A DNA stretch of 64,000 nucleotides from Lateolabrax maculatus (taxonomy: Eukaryota > Chordata > Actinopteri > Acropomatiformes > Lateolabracidae). The translations under genes were made by a program, and so were the position numbers. Of the stretch, positions 21,988-35,573 are shown piece after piece. The notes beneath the pieces are model-generated. The model was given only the letters and a program-made list of their open reading frames with translations, ran no database searches and was not told the origin of the DNA. The DNA is taken from positions 5,180,501 through 5,244,500 of the forward strand of contig CM062199.1 in the NCBI GenBank assembly GCA_031216445.1, given 5' to 3'. Numbering within the stretch: the stretch's first letter is position 1; each line of letters starts with the position of its first letter.

Positions 21988-23979
21988 ACATGTTGCATTT
22001 CAGGATCTGGAACATTCAAGTGAATGCAAAACACCCATCTGCACATAACTTGCAGCATTTAAACCAGTTAAACTAGTCTTATGTAAGAATGTAACTAAAG
22101 CATGAAGACAACAATCTTCAAACATGTATGTCTGACTTTCGTCAACAACTCTGACACCGATGTACAAAACCCTTGATGGACCTGCAGTCGGGGGATTTTA
22201 TTTGGCCCTCTCTTCCTCCCTGACCTTGCACAGGGCCCTGCTGGTACACTTGGCACTTGGACAGTGTGTTTAGACAGGTCTCAGACTGGCCCAGTGCCAC
22301 CCCACAGGGCCTTGTAGCTGCGTGATATACTGTGTTGCTGTACAGCTGCCCAGAGCGGTCATCAAATCATCCATAACATCCTCAGAGGGAGGCTGACTAG
22401 CTTCCTCCTCTCTGCGTTTCAACCTCATAGGTTGAGAGATCTACTTTCTAGCAGTGCCGACACCAAACAATAAAGCTGAATCTAGTTATAAAAAGGCAAT
22501 TCTTTTCTAAAAAACTCCTCCAATCTCTAATTAAGCTTAACTGTGACCAAAGAGGGAAAATGAAAGAATTCCCACTGTGCTCATCCAACAACATGAGCCT
22601 CATTGCATGGAAATTATGCGAGTTACTTTGGTCCATTTAAGCTACCATGTTGGATGTATTGTCCTTTTTCTGCATTTTATAGGTGATTATAAAGAGACTC
22701 TCAAGCCAGTTAGTTAACTGACATCCATTATGATGTTATGTTCTTCTGAAATTTTGCAAATTACGTTGTTTGTTTGTGGCTGATGGGTCATTTTACAGTC
22801 TTCCTTTAAGTATTTACAATATCCTTTAATTTGTGCACGTTTTCAGTGCATGCACAATTTAAAATACTACCATTCTTATCATACATTTTCTAACATGATC
22901 AGATGAGCACCAGAGAGTGCAGTAATGAACTAGTGAGAGAATTATCCTGTTTAATGACTTTAAAGTGGTACAAGAATCCGTATAAAAACCTGCAGCTGCC
23001 AGCAAAAGCCCAGAGAGGGCCTTGTGTGTGAGCCTTTGTCATCGTTTGAGAGCGGGGCACTGGGGAGCGAGCGGTAATCTCAGCAGTTTCCCATTGAGAG
23101 CCAGGTAGGCTGCAACCTAATCCAGAGAAGAGGAACGCTTTCATTACGGAAAACGCGAAGGCCACTGGGGAGCTGCCACTCTCCCACTTTGAACGGACGG
23201 ACGGCATACACAAGCACGGCCACGTAAGCAGAGCTGCAGCACGCTGGTGTGAAAACCAGCATGTGTGCGCTGGAATGTCTTTATTAACACACACACACAC
23301 ACACACACACTCTGCTCTCTTCTCCCAAACATTTCCCGTTTACAGTGGAAATCACTATGACATAAATGCAGCAGAAAGTTCACTCATGCGACACAAAGGC
23401 ACCTGCTGGCAAACACAAACAAGCCTTTCAGTGTGTGGTGGCTCATTGAGGTATGTCAGGCAAAAGAGATGGCTTGAGATACTTTCTCAGAAGTGACGGC
23501 TCTTACGTGGCACCTCTTGGAGCGTCTCTGGAGCTGCAGTGTATTTACAGCACAGAACATACAATGTGCTGTGTTTGACGAGCGCTCTGCTCTGTTATCC
23601 CGCAGCCTAAACAAGATGACGACCAATAAAGACGGTTAGCTGCCGAGGCATCCAGACAATGGCGGCAATCACAGGTGTTTAACAGGCCTTGTCAGAAAAT
23701 CCCTCCCTCTCTCAGGCTTTTTCATTGGGGAAGTGAAGCTTCGCCTCTCAAAGGCTGTCAACGCTACAACAGATGAACATGTTTTTCACTCTGGCAGCAG
23801 GACCCAAATATTCATGAGAGGGAAACATGAATCAAATGGTGTGTTAAGACCGCAACAATACCAAGCTGAATCACCAGATCATCCGGAGGAAGGGGCTGTT
23901 TCATTACTCAACACTGGGTTACATAAGTCCGACTGCTGTCACTCAGACTTTGTTTATCATTTTATTTTATCAGCTTTTA
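21984..23979. other. Intronic sequence, no gene seen
   Basis: It contains a short (AC)n at 23287-23310. No exon or repeat family was otherwise recognised. Confidence 0.4.
23287..23310. repeat. (AC)12 microsatellite
   Basis: Uninterrupted AC repeat of 12 units. Confidence 0.95.
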
Positions 23980-24100
23980 TTCCTTTTCAGGGTCATGGGC
24001 AGGCTGACCCCTACCCAGCTTGCAGTGGGTGAAAGGTAAGGAAAGCAAACACCCCACACAAGTCACCAGTTAATGGCATAAAACAGAGAGCTAAACACAG
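23975..24100 (+). mobile_element. Fragment of the 'gggtcatgggcaggctg' fish repeat
   Basis: 'tcagggtcatgggcaggctg' followed by 'cagtgggtgaaagg' and 'agtcaccagttaat' follows, in degraded form, a common fish repeat. That family normally has 'gggtcgcgggg', 'tgggcgagaggc' and 'caattaacc' motifs. Another fragment is at 62885-62945. It directly precedes the SINE at 24103. Confidence 0.5.
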
Positions 24101-24102
24101 CA

Positions 24103-24285
24103 GGGGCGTCCTTGTAGCCGAGTGGTAAAGAGGTGTACTGTACTCTATATAACTGGTTTGATTCCTGCAAGGACCTTTGTTCGATGTCATATTCTCTCAA
24201 CATGTTTCTGCCTCCATCTTCTGTCTCCGACTAACCAATTAACGCAATATGCCAAAATGACCTCAACAAAAAACACAAAGAAAGG
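24103..24285 (+). mobile_element. tRNA-derived SINE
   Basis: The 5' part is tRNA-like. It has an A-box-like TAGCCGAGTGG at about 24116-24126 and a B-box-like GGTTTGATTCC about 30 bp on. It ends the tRNA-related part with 'tgcaaggacctttgttcgat'. The tail has 'gtcatattctctc', 'ctgtctccgacta' and 'gccaaaat' motifs and then an A-rich end, as in the common percomorph tRNA-type SINE whose tail reads 'tgtcattccccctctctc...'. The expected B box GGTTCGAATCC carries substitutions, so it is an old copy and not a functional tRNA gene. Confidence 0.8.
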
Positions 24286-24563
24286 CTTACGTGACAGAAA
24301 TTTAATCAAACCATCTCCATGACAACTGAGCAACTCCATCCACTGTGAAAGGCTACGAGATGTGGTTGAAAGCTTTGGACGCAGCAACAATTTCCTTCAG
24401 GCTCACACTGAAAGTGTTTTGAGTAATATGAAAAATTGGCCTCTAAGTAGACCAAGAGGTAATGGTAACCAATCACTTACCAAGGGATTTTCCCCTCCCA
24501 CCCCAAACTGCTACCAAACAGGTGCTTCTTTTGGTACAAGGTCATGAATATTGTGTCAGAGGT

Positions 24564-24586
24564 ATAAGATAAGATAAGATAAGATA
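24564..24586. repeat. (AAGAT)n pentanucleotide repeat
   Basis: About four and a half tandem units of AAGAT/ATAAG. Confidence 0.85.
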
Positions 24587-24989
24587 TGGCTGGAACTAGC
24601 CTTTAACTTCCAAAAGACCTACTCACAACAGTACTGACAGATCTACCGCAACATTATCCCACAGTGAGAAAAAATAGGACCCAAACAAATAAACATAATC
24701 ACATCAGAGAAACTCTCCTAATTTTAGAAGATAAGCCGCTTTTCACAGTCAACTGTGCTCTTTTATGGAACAAATTCAGGAAACACTGGCCAAGAGTTTT
24801 TCCTCACTTTAAGTCAGATTTGTCACCAAAGGAGCCAAATAAATCCTCCAAAAAGTCAATCTTTTTTTACTCTGAGAGCTTTTTGTAAAGTGAATATAGA
24901 ATCAAGACCAAATGAGCTTGCTGGGGGAATAATGTCTTAATGTTAAGAAAACAGAAAACAAGCAGGTGATGGCTGAGGTGTTGTTGTGC

Positions 24990-25215
24990 CATCCAGTCTG
25001 ACAGTGACCCGCCGCTGCTACGTTTCAACCCACTGTTATTGCCTGGGCTTCTCTCTCGGGACAGTTCTACAGGGTGGCTAGTTGTGATCGATGACTGGGG
25101 GCGTCGGAGCGGGCTATCTTTCACCGCCACTTCCACTGCCCCCGCTCACGGTCATCTATCCTCTGTGGATGTCTGCGCTGTCTGAGGCCGCCCCGAGAGG
25201 CTGGGTGGCCCCGCC
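24990..25215. other. GC/CpG-rich block of unknown role
   Basis: By eye this has about 16 CpG in 225 bp within otherwise A/T-rich intron. It lies between the alternative first exon and exon 2. A minus-strand frame is open across it but lacks a plausible start and phase-matched donor. It may be a regulatory island. Confidence 0.35.
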
Positions 25216-27043
25216 GACTGATGACCACTGGGTTAGCAGGAAGAACACATCCGTCTGCTGAGCGGAGGGCTTGCTCCCTCAGTCTTTATACCTTCCTTTA
25301 TGAACGCATCTTATTCCCTTGGCAAGTGTGCTGTTAATTTAAAGGTGCAGAAGATGAGAGGAGGAGGGAAAGCGGGAAGAAAAAAACGCGATGGTGGTGG
25401 ATTAGAGAGAGAGAGGGTGAGGGAGGAAGGGAAGAGGAAGGGACATGCATCAGACATGCGCCAGTGCTCTCTTCATACAGGGCAATTTATTAAAATGATA
25501 AAGCCCAGCCTTACGCTGAAGGTTGAGCCCACAATAAAAATGACAGGGATACAAAGGAAAGAGCGGCTACGCGACTGAGGCAAATAAACAAAACAAACGC
25601 TCCGTTATGTCAGTGTCCACTTTATTATCCGCGCTGAACTCTTTCGAAAAGGAGTTAATTGATTCCTTTTAAACTCAGACACAGTCCAATATTTCATCAT
25701 TACCCTAAAAAGCCTCTCATGAATCACTCAGCTACAACAGAAGCAGAAAAGCACAAAGGTTGCTCTACATAAGCCTCTTCGCCTTGACGGGCTTAAGAAT
25801 CCGACTGCGAACAGATACAGCAATGCACTATGGGATGGGGGGGAAATACAGCCAAATGGACATCTTAAATCCAACAAAGACGGTAAGAGGTTCTGCACGC
25901 TCTCTATCTGGTGTAAAACTGTCCTCACCCCGGACACTCTTCATTTATCACCTGATATCGCCCGTTCCACAAGTGTGCTAAATTGGATAATGAATCTCTC
26001 CCCCCAGGAGATGCAGTAGATGAATAATTTGTTGGTTAAATTACGAGCTGGGGACATATTGCATCATTCGAGGTGTGAGACGTTAGTGTAGTTAAATGGA
26101 TGCAACCTTTTGGAGTCCATAGGAGTAACATGAATGAATTAGGACCCAATGAAGATGTAATTAACTGTGCAAGGAGGGACTCATTAACAAGAGTCACACT
26201 GACTGTCTGTTAATGAAACACGCTCAAGTCAAATATGGTGCCAAAGTATTAACACACAGGCTATAATGTAGATATCTCTGTGGCTAAAAATGACTTTGCA
26301 AAAACTGGTTTTCCTTTCCATCACACATAAATCTATTGCTCTTTTTTGCCAGTTTTTTTCTAACAAATATACTATAGGACCAAGACATGAATCAATACAA
26401 TTATGTGGAGCTGAGAAAGAGCACAATGCCTGATTTTCTTCCAATCTCACAGTATAAGCGTTATTACAGTCCTTAATTACATAAGGGACGGCTGGGATGA
26501 TGCTGAGCAAGAGCTGAGTGTGGGATTTTCTTTACTGACTTTGATACAATTGTACCTTTCCAATAACTTGGACACTTTTCAAGATGGCAGTTTTCTCTTT
26601 GCAAGAACTTGCTACTTTTTTTCATATACAGAGTTGGAGTCAATAAAGTCCTTTAAGGACAGACAGAGAGACAGGACGTGAGAAAGCAAACAGCGGTGCA
26701 AGCAAAAGAGCAATAAAAAAAAGAAAGAGAAAGTAGGGAAGTCGTTTGGAAGGAAAAGTTTAACTTAATAATATGCTTACTTGCTTTCTGAGTGTGAGAT
26801 GAGAAGATTTATAGAACTCTCATGTCTGTTTGTGAAGTACATAGCTAGACAAAAGATGTGAATAAAATACGTCTAACTCAAACCCTCAAAATGATGAACA
26901 ATTTGTTTGAGTTTTAGAGACAGATTTTTTTTTTTTTAAATTGATCCTAAACAGATAATTACTCAAATTCATGTTTTTCATATCACAGTAAAATTAATAT
27001 TAAGGAAGTGAAAATCAAAAGTTAGGTCAGCATATGTAACAAT
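25216..27043. other. Intronic sequence, no gene seen
   Basis: Purine-rich patch at 25350-25445, otherwise mixed. The region 26040-26225 is unique-looking with ATGAATTA/TTAATGAA words, but nothing can be assigned. Confidence 0.35.
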
Positions 27044-27340
27044 GGAGTGCTGCAGGGATGACTTAACATATTACTGTAGGCCAACCCGGAAGTTAGTTAG
27101 CTAAATGAAGTAACCACCCATTTTAAGACGCGTTAAAGTCAAAATTCACAAGAGGGGTGTTTACTGATGTATTTATGTCAAAACGTGAAAATCTCTTCTG
27201 CTTGTGTTAATCACAGACCTAATTTCAGACATCGAACCAAAAACCCATTTAAAAACCCCACTGACTTCGAGACAGAGAAACCGGAAGTGAGAAAATGCTA
27301 AATCATTTCTGAGTTTTAGGACTCATTCCTGCAGCACTAC
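27044..27340. mobile_element. MITE with terminal inverted repeats and target duplication
   Basis: The left end, GGAGTGCTGCAGGGATGACT, and the reverse complement of the right end, GTAGTGCTGCAGGAATGAGT, match at 17 of 20 positions. The 5-bp word ACAAT flanks both sides directly (27039-27043 and 27341-27345), consistent with a target-site duplication. The 297-bp interior has no coding capacity, so it must have been mobilised by a transposase encoded elsewhere. The superfamily is not clear. Confidence 0.8.
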
Positions 27341-27345
27341 ACAAT

Positions 27346-30300
27346 GTAATAAAGTTTGTGACTGACATATAAATACGCATTACCAAGACACTTCTCAGCA
27401 ATAAAGTATGCTGTACTGTACAGCATGTTAAGGATGTTACTGTAAGTAATCCTTCCTGTTTATGTTCCAGCACTCAGGGCAGTATATGAATGTGTATATG
27501 CTTGGACGGACGACATATAGACGTGTCAGTCATGTCATGGTGGCAGATAAATGCTCACAGCCTGTACTTTGTCATGTCTGAGCAGAAGACTGATATCATA
27601 CCTGAGGCTTCACATAGAAACCGTCTGAGCACTGAGGCCACGCAGCCATAACCCAGCATCCTCTATACAGCACGAGTATGATTACTGTGCTTTCATCTTA
27701 ATTCAATGATGTTCTGGGTCTCTACAAAAATGCAGTATAATAAATAATAATTACAAAAAGCTTCAGAATTGAAGGCATAAACCTATTTTAGATGAGGCAG
27801 TAGCAAAAACAAAGACAACACACTTATTCTGAATAACCCACAGGAATTTAACGGAACAAAATTGAATTTTCCAATGACAAGAGTCATGTTTAAAACCTGT
27901 TTTCATAACAAGGTTGTCCTTTAAGGCCTTTGTGTAATCCACTCTGCTGCACCTCCAATAATACTTTCCGCAGCCAAAAAGAAAGAAACTGATGTATGTA
28001 GCTTCTGCTACTACGCTTGTTTGTGACAGTTTTCCAGAGCTCTGCCATCCAGTGAATGTCCAGAGCAATGACCCGTGTGGAGAAGACAGCGTAGTGCACT
28101 GGCCGGCTAAATCCTGTCCTCCAGCTATTCTTCCTCTTGGATAAACTGGCGCATAGCAAACGTGGCCCGGGAGCATGTACAAAGCAAAGTCCTCCAGATT
28201 CTAATAAGAGACTAGAGGATGATGAGGAGGGAGGGGTCAAGGTGGATGCAGATGAGTCATATCCATGGCCAGTTCGAAGCTCCACTCCGAGCCTTTTGGC
28301 CTGGATCCCACTTTCCCATCTTTTGCCATCATACCCCCTGATTAGGTAAAATCAACCAAACCAAAAGCACTCAAAGCATGTCTCTTTCCCTTCACTGATT
28401 GCTCGCTCAGTACTGCCATGTATGTAAAAATATGTAAATGAAGATTCTTGGAATAATAAGTTTTTTCTCTTTTATCAAGACTGAACATATTTTGATGACC
28501 TTTTTTGCTGAAATATTCAATGGAGTTTTCTTTGCTCAACACCTCGGGCCCTTTTAACCGTATATTTCCATGTCCACAACAATGTTACATTTCGTCTTTC
28601 TTGGAAGGTTTTGACATGGATAATCTAAAGATTAACGGACCTTCTTATTCCATTACTATTTAAATCTGATGAAGTTGATGAAAAATGCAGAAAGTGGCCG
28701 TCTTCTTGTTTCGTAGAAGCATGACTGCTTACCTCGCTGATGAATACATTGTGTTTCATGAGACGATCTAAATAATACTGATGCAGGAGTCTCTCAGTGC
28801 GCTGCGATGTCTGCAGCAGTTTCACAACTGACTGTAGGTCCTTGGTTGTTGGGTGTCATCACTGATACTGATCTTACATTTTTAAGCGTCCAAACACTAT
28901 CACTAGTACTTTCACTATAATATTACTAATGTCAACAGTTAGGTTTGTTTCGACAGTAAATATCGTTAAGGATCCACATCAACACAACTTGCGACACTAC
29001 ATGAACACTACTGCAACTAATCTGTTTCCACTGACACTCCATGCTTCTGTAAATTGAATTAACTGTTATGTAAATATCATCCATAACTGCGTAATGGTTT
29101 ATCAGCTCCTTAGAGGCATTGACTAATTTACTCACTTCTGAGAAGAAATACTGCTTTGCACTGGCTGACATTACATAAACAGAGTTTCTTCTGTTTTTAG
29201 CTCAGCCTCCTTCAGCACCAACACTTGTACATTAGATACACGCAAAACAAGAGCTGTTTTTAAGTAATAGGGGCCTATAAATTCATGAGTAAAAGAGAAA
29301 CAAATATGGACAGTTTTGTGAGGTGGCAGATCTCATTTTCCCTGTGCTGTAAAATGAATCAATAGCAGGGACTGGTGCTGGCGTTCGACGGTAGAAAACT
29401 GCTTACTCTTCATTTGAGCTATATGTAATCAATCCTAGGCAGAGGATGGCTAGAGCCCTTTCCAAACTAAGTGGGGAAACAGTGGGATTACTAACTCTGT
29501 GGCATTTATAAATTGAGCCCAACGAAAAGAGGGCCACCGAGAGACTCCCGGTCAACGTAATTACACAGGCAGTCCAATAAATCCAACCCAGCTCAGATAT
29601 TTTACAGTAGCACTGCAGTAAATTCAGCAGTGAGCCTCATTCCTTACATTGCTTTCAAGCATTACAGTAGAAAATGTTAACGTTTTTGTTGCTGTCTAAA
29701 GTAAAAAAAAAAAAAAAACAACAAAAGTGACCTTGGTACCTACAAATCTCCTTGGCCTTCGCTTCTGGCCAAGCTGTGAGTCAGAGTAGAGATCTAGATC
29801 TACACAGCGCTGACTACATGACAGCGTAGTGTGCTGAGGATGAAAATCTGCATTTAGTGCCCTTGAAACAAGTGAATGTGAAGCACTCCAGAAGTCCATC
29901 TAATGATATTTCCTTTTGAAAGCATGAAGGATACAGGAGCAGCTTAAAAGCACAGAATTGATTTAAGGACTACATGCGTTGTCTCCGGGGACATTTAGAA
30001 ATGACAAATGTCAGCCAAATATCTAAAGGACATTTATGGCAGAGCTAACATCAAACTGATCTTCATGACATTGAGACAGCCCGAAGATAAGTGATTCTGT
30101 TATCCCAGGTACGTGTGTGTGTGTCGTGCATGCTTAAGTCCATGCACAGCAGACACAAATCTTGACCTCTGCTGTAATGTCCTAGCAACAACCTTGTTGT
30201 ATTTCTCTCAACATTGTAAATAGCAACAGCTGCAACTCCTTCTATTTTGACACTGAGTTACAACATAAACTTCCATATCTGAAAATTTAGCCTAAACAGA

Positions 30301-33300
30301 TGTTCACCTTAATTCAGTCAAGAATCTGCCTCCGGATGCAACCAGGTTAGCGCAGGATTGATGAAACCAGAGAATACGGTGTTCTTTTTCATTCTCTCTG
30401 GGGGGGGGGGGACAAATGGAAACAAGGCCAGCATAAATCAATCAACAAGCCTCTCTCAGGCTTCGTAATACGGCTAACTATCTGCCGTCACTATCTGCTT
30501 TAGAATCATGCTGTTTTTATTTGCGTCGCCTTTTATCTCCTCTTATTTGCAGCTGCAATTAGAAAAAAAATATAGTTGTGGACAGCACCACAGAGCAGGT
30601 ATTAATTCAGCGGAGCAGCTAGTCTGGTCTGGATAAGAACATGGAGGCAGCTCGGAGAATAATAAGCGCAGAGTAGAAAGTCAAAACCTGAAAAAAAAAA
30701 AAACAGAGGTGACATTCTCTTCCTGTAACCAAGTTAGTGTCAAAGATGCTTCATTGCTATCTGGGGATGACTAAAGCATATTATTAACCTTTGTGGATGG
30801 TTTCGGAGCCCTCCCGGGTTGCTGCGGAGTGTGCATGAGTGTGTGTTTAAGTGCATGCCTGCCCAGCTCTCGCATATTTCAGTGTGGACATCAAAGTGAG
30901 CTGTGTATGAGGACACATCTTAACACCGACAACCAGGACACTCCTGTCCGTCTGCAGCACACCGGGATGCAGCTCCATCAGACCTGCGGTGTTGTAAACA
31001 TTGCCTGCGCTACACAAGAGGCACCTGAACAAAGCAAATCACTGCTTTTTGTTTACCGACAGACAAAATCCAGACGTATCAGATGTTCCAATTAAGATTT
31101 GGAGGAACAGTGTGATTTGGCCGCCTCTGGTGCTGTTTAGTGTGAATGCAGCCCTGGAGGCATGTTGTTGTCAGGCTTTTCTTATCAACGCACAGTGTAG
31201 ACTATGGTACCCTGTGGGCAGCACCACTTTCACAGGATTAACTGTGGAGGTTCTCGTACAATATTACCCAATCTGCCTTAACCCCCAGTGTGTGTGCAGA
31301 GAATACTGAGTGCGTTGGGGACCAAGCCCATGTGCTTGTATTAGTGTGAAGACTTGGGAGTTTGCAAACCATGTTTTACTTGCACAGAACTCACATTTCA
31401 AGACAGTGTCAAGCAAGGATTTGGACAATAAAGACATGCTGGTATGTCATTATTTAAAGCTGGTGTAAATAAAGCGCTCAAGTGTCTGTATTTAGTGAAA
31501 TACAGACCTACAGTTATATCTTTCTATTGAAGACAGATGTCAAACATTGCATGTGGGTTTGTGTTGACACTAAAGGCCTCATGAATGGTTGTGTAATGCT
31601 GGGTTTATTTTTTTCATTATTTGATGTGTTTGCACATGAATGAACATTTGGGTGTTCAATGTCATGAGGGACCTGATTTGAATATTTACGAGCTCCCAAG
31701 TAAGCTGACACCTTCTGTGGAGACACACTTTGTTGGCACTTTTGCTTGAAAAATGACTGAAATGATGAATTGATTATCAAAATGTGGTCCATTGTCTAAA
31801 GGATTAATTGACATATAATTTCAGCTCGACATGCTACAAACGGCTGACCTTTTCGTTCTACCATAACCTCTCCGAACATTACACGAGTTGCTCTGTGCAG
31901 TCAGCACCAACCAGTCGCCACCTCTTGCATGTTGCTGTTCACTCAGTGGTTGCTGGGAAGGATAAATACTGAACTCTCGAGTGAACGTGCAGTGTCAAAC
32001 AGCGACAGAGACACAGGTGAAAAGGGAAAAGCCAGAGACCTTGGGACAGACAGGAAGACGGAGAGTGAGGACGGGACAGAGAAAGACTGTGTGGGAGGAA
32101 GGGAAAGTGAGTGCGGGTGAGAGAAAGACTCTCCATTGGATTTGTGGTGGGGCTAAGCTGCCTTCTGGTGCTACGTGACCAGCCTATACCGCCAAGGCAA
32201 GAGGGCTCGGGCTTATCTCAACGCACACAAGCAGCTCTGCTGGCAACGGCACCGTGGCATGGCTGTGGGTGCTGCTGTCAAAGCGTGACGGGTAGCTCGA
32301 CTCTTCTATCACTTTCACTCCGTTATTCTCTCTCATCCGTTCACTCCATCCCTCCCTCCTCCTCACTCATTCACAGTCTGCATCCCACACGGTCTGTAAT
32401 AACAGCATGGGCGCGAGTAAATAGGATATTTCCATTTGTCTGGTTTAAATGTTAAGCTTGTGTCCAAAAGGATAAAGGCAGTGGTAAATGCCTGCTGATA
32501 CAATGTGTGCCAGATTCTTTCATCCAGACCACAATTACCTCTTACAGAGAAGTGTTTGGGTGATTTAATTTAAACCAAAAGTCAAATCTTCCAAATACGA
32601 ATTCTTACAGAAGCGAAAAATAGTTTCTTCAAAATTGACATTATTCAACCAAAATATTTCTAACAATTGAGGTCCCTTAACTGACACAGCCTCTAACAGC
32701 AGGCGTACAGGCAGGCAGAAATCAAGGTCCAGGGTATACTCAATCAGAACTAGTTCTTACGACGTATGACCACGTTTGAAATCAAAACTGTGTTGTGGCA
32801 CTTTAGAGCTGAGGCGGGCCGGATAAAACAATGAATTCTTTTTCACATCCCTGGTGCAACAGTGTGGTTCCTGGTGCTACTTGGTGACATCATGGTAGGA
32901 TCTCAGTAGGTCTTTTATCATCAGTGGTTTAACTGTGTCATTGGGCTCTTTTCATATTCCTAATAAACTGACTTCTGCTGTGAAATCATTCATGGAGTTG
33001 TTAGAACATCCTGACATTTCACTATGAAAAGGCATCTACTGTACTAATTTGTGGCACAAGGTCTTCCAGCCTTGATCAGACTGCAATCATCTAACATTTT
33101 TGGCCATCAAACTAAAAGGTTGACTAGCAAGCCGAAACTTCAAATCATCCAGAGAACAATGTACCACCAAGGCCAAACACACCATCTTCATCTCCTTTGA
33201 AAACGGTCACAGATATTCAAATCGTCCCATTTCCATGGAAAAAACAGAATGGTGTCTCACAGTGGCTTATGTGTAATTGCCACCCCTGGCTACGATCTGG

Positions 33301-35250
33301 ATGTGTAAACACAAGAGACGTGCCACCTGAGACAATTACATCAAACACAAAAAGAGAGCAACACCGGTGTACTGCCTGCAGCGCTGGCTACAACTGTCAA
33401 CTGCCATAGTGATTAGCTCCTCATGCGATATCATGCTGTGACTATACAGCTGCTGCTGGATACTAGAAATATACTGTTTTCAAGGACAAGTGCTCCAGCT
33501 ATGGGTCCACGCTCAAACAAAAACACAAGTATCCGAAGTGAAGAAGCAACAGGGCGGTGACTTAACATCCAACCTGACACTTCCTTCGATCTATTTAATG
33601 GTTGCTAATTTAATTCCGGCCACTGAGTCCCTTTCATGAAACTGCATATCAAGCAAGTCTTGGTAGGAGCCTCCAGCAGTTGGCGTATTGCTCCCCCAGC
33701 AGCGGTTCATCCCCTCTTCGACCCTGCAGTGAAAATCCAATGAATAACTAACAGGGGAATAATCAGTCACATGGTGGCAGTGGCAGGGTCCGCCGCTCTT
33801 GGGGCATTAGGGTACGCCAACATGTGTGGTTCTGTCTTGTTTATTAGCATTTTCCTCTGTCAGGTGCTTTAGATACAATGCTGCGTGAGCAGAGTCAGCC
33901 CCGCATACTTACACAGGCAGCAATGCTCGCCAGCGTTTGAATAATTTCACACACTCACACAAAATGTTCCTTGTTAAAAGGGCATTATTTAGGATCATCT
34001 CTGGTGGGGTTCTGACTGATTAGTTTGTCAGTTTACGTCCGACACAGCTCTTTCAATAAAGATTTGATATCAGCCAGTCAATATTTTACTAGCTTAGAAT
34101 TTAGCATCCTGAAAATGATCAAATTTAAAACTATAGATATAAAATATCTTGATAGAATGTCATAAAAAATATTTTTTGGGGGATCATAAATCATAAAATT
34201 CTGGGTATTTGCTTTTAAAATTCATACAGGCCATCCCGTTTTGTTTTGAAATTAAAAATATTTGTTATGACAGCAAGCTTCAATGCAACAGTCTGGCCAT
34301 CTTCCTGTGGTATATTTACGCATTTATGCAAAAGTGGGACTTTTGAATGTGGAAGTAAGTCTGACAGGGGCAAAATGTGATAAAATGCCTCTTCTCAACA
34401 TTGCAGCCAAGGTTGGTGCCACAGTTTGCAGCAATCTGTTGGTGCTGTCCGTCTGTCCTTGAGACAGATTACCCTTCTGCCTGTACCCCCTGGTCAGACA
34501 CACAGGAAATACATTAGAGGATAACAAGGTAGCGAGTGTGAAGATGGAGAGAGTGAGAGACAGGGTGGAGAGAGGGAAAAAAAAGGAAGGGAATGGGTGA
34601 GGGAGCAGAGGAGGGATCTGAGGACAAAATGGCAGAAAGAGCAGAAAAAACAGGACTGGGGGTTGGGGGGTGCAGCTGGGGAAAAGTGCAGCAGTTCTCC
34701 TCTTAGAAGCCATTATCTGCAGTGACATGCTGTGAAGCGTCTCCCTATGCACCCATACAAAGACATCTGCAGGAGGGACAGTGGCATATCTCCCGCCTGC
34801 AAGTGCTTACCTAACGTAGTCATAAATTGTTTCCATAGTTAACTTTAGTCCGAGCACAAACACAAAGAACCAGACCCACATGTACAGTACTGTATATAGG
34901 CACACAGAGAGCGTGAGTCAGCCTTGGAAAACAAAGAGATAGAAGTGTACTTTATGTGATGCAACAGCTTTCAAACGCACTCGTTGTAGGCAGGAACACA
35001 TCCAACACAAGTCATACTTAATGAGTCTACAGCTGTGGACACATTTAGTTCATCTCCTGTTTGGCCTTCTAATAGTAAGTAGAGCTCACAGTGGAGGCTA
35101 TGGGCTGGTTACAATGATGTAAAGGTCAGGCATGGTGGTGGAACTTGGGGGCTGTCAGACAGAGATGCTGGAAGTCTGAGGAGAGCTGGTGCCAAGTGTC
35201 ACACCCTGTCAGGAGGCAACGCTGCAGGCATCTGGGAGATCACAGGCAAT
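27346..35250. other. Long intronic stretch, no gene seen
   Basis: About 7.9 kb without an OXR1-like exon. Homopolymer runs occur at 29703-29718 (A), 30400-30411 (G) and 30690-30703 (A). Purine-rich sequence is at 34540-34680. The open frames here lack splice context and have no recognisable domains. Confidence 0.4.
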
Positions 35251-35256
35251 TTGATG

Positions 35257-35573
35257 TCTCCTTTCCTTTTCTTTTCTCTCCTTTACTTTCCTTTCCAATC
35301 CTTTTTCCTATGCTTTCCTTCCCCTTTTTTCCTTTTCTGTCGCAATCACTTCCTTTCCTCTTCTTTATTTTCCAATTCCTCTCCCCTCCTTTGTTATGAA
35401 TTCCTTTTTCATCTTCTTTCCTTTCCTTCCCTTTACTTCCTTTCCTTTCATTTCCTCTACTTTCTTTTGCGTTCCTTGCTTCTTCTTTCATTTCCTATCC
35501 TTTCCTCTTCTCTTATTCACTCTCCAAACCTTTCCTTTCCTCTTATTTCTTTTCTTCCCCTTTCCTTTCCTCT
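35257..35573. repeat. Long degenerate (TTTCC)n pyrimidine tract
   Basis: About 320 bp of plus strand is almost entirely C and T, built of TTTCC/CTTTC-like units with occasional A or G. The OXR1 sense strand is the purine strand. Long frames across it are a by-product of composition. Confidence 0.9.

Noticed and set aside
24103..24180. Functional tRNA gene
   Set aside because: The B box is degenerate, the cloverleaf stems do not pair properly, and a SINE tail follows.
24867..25136. Minus-strand frame across the CpG island as an OXR1 exon
   Set aside because: It starts at GTG, has no phase-matched donor and no resemblance to OXR1.
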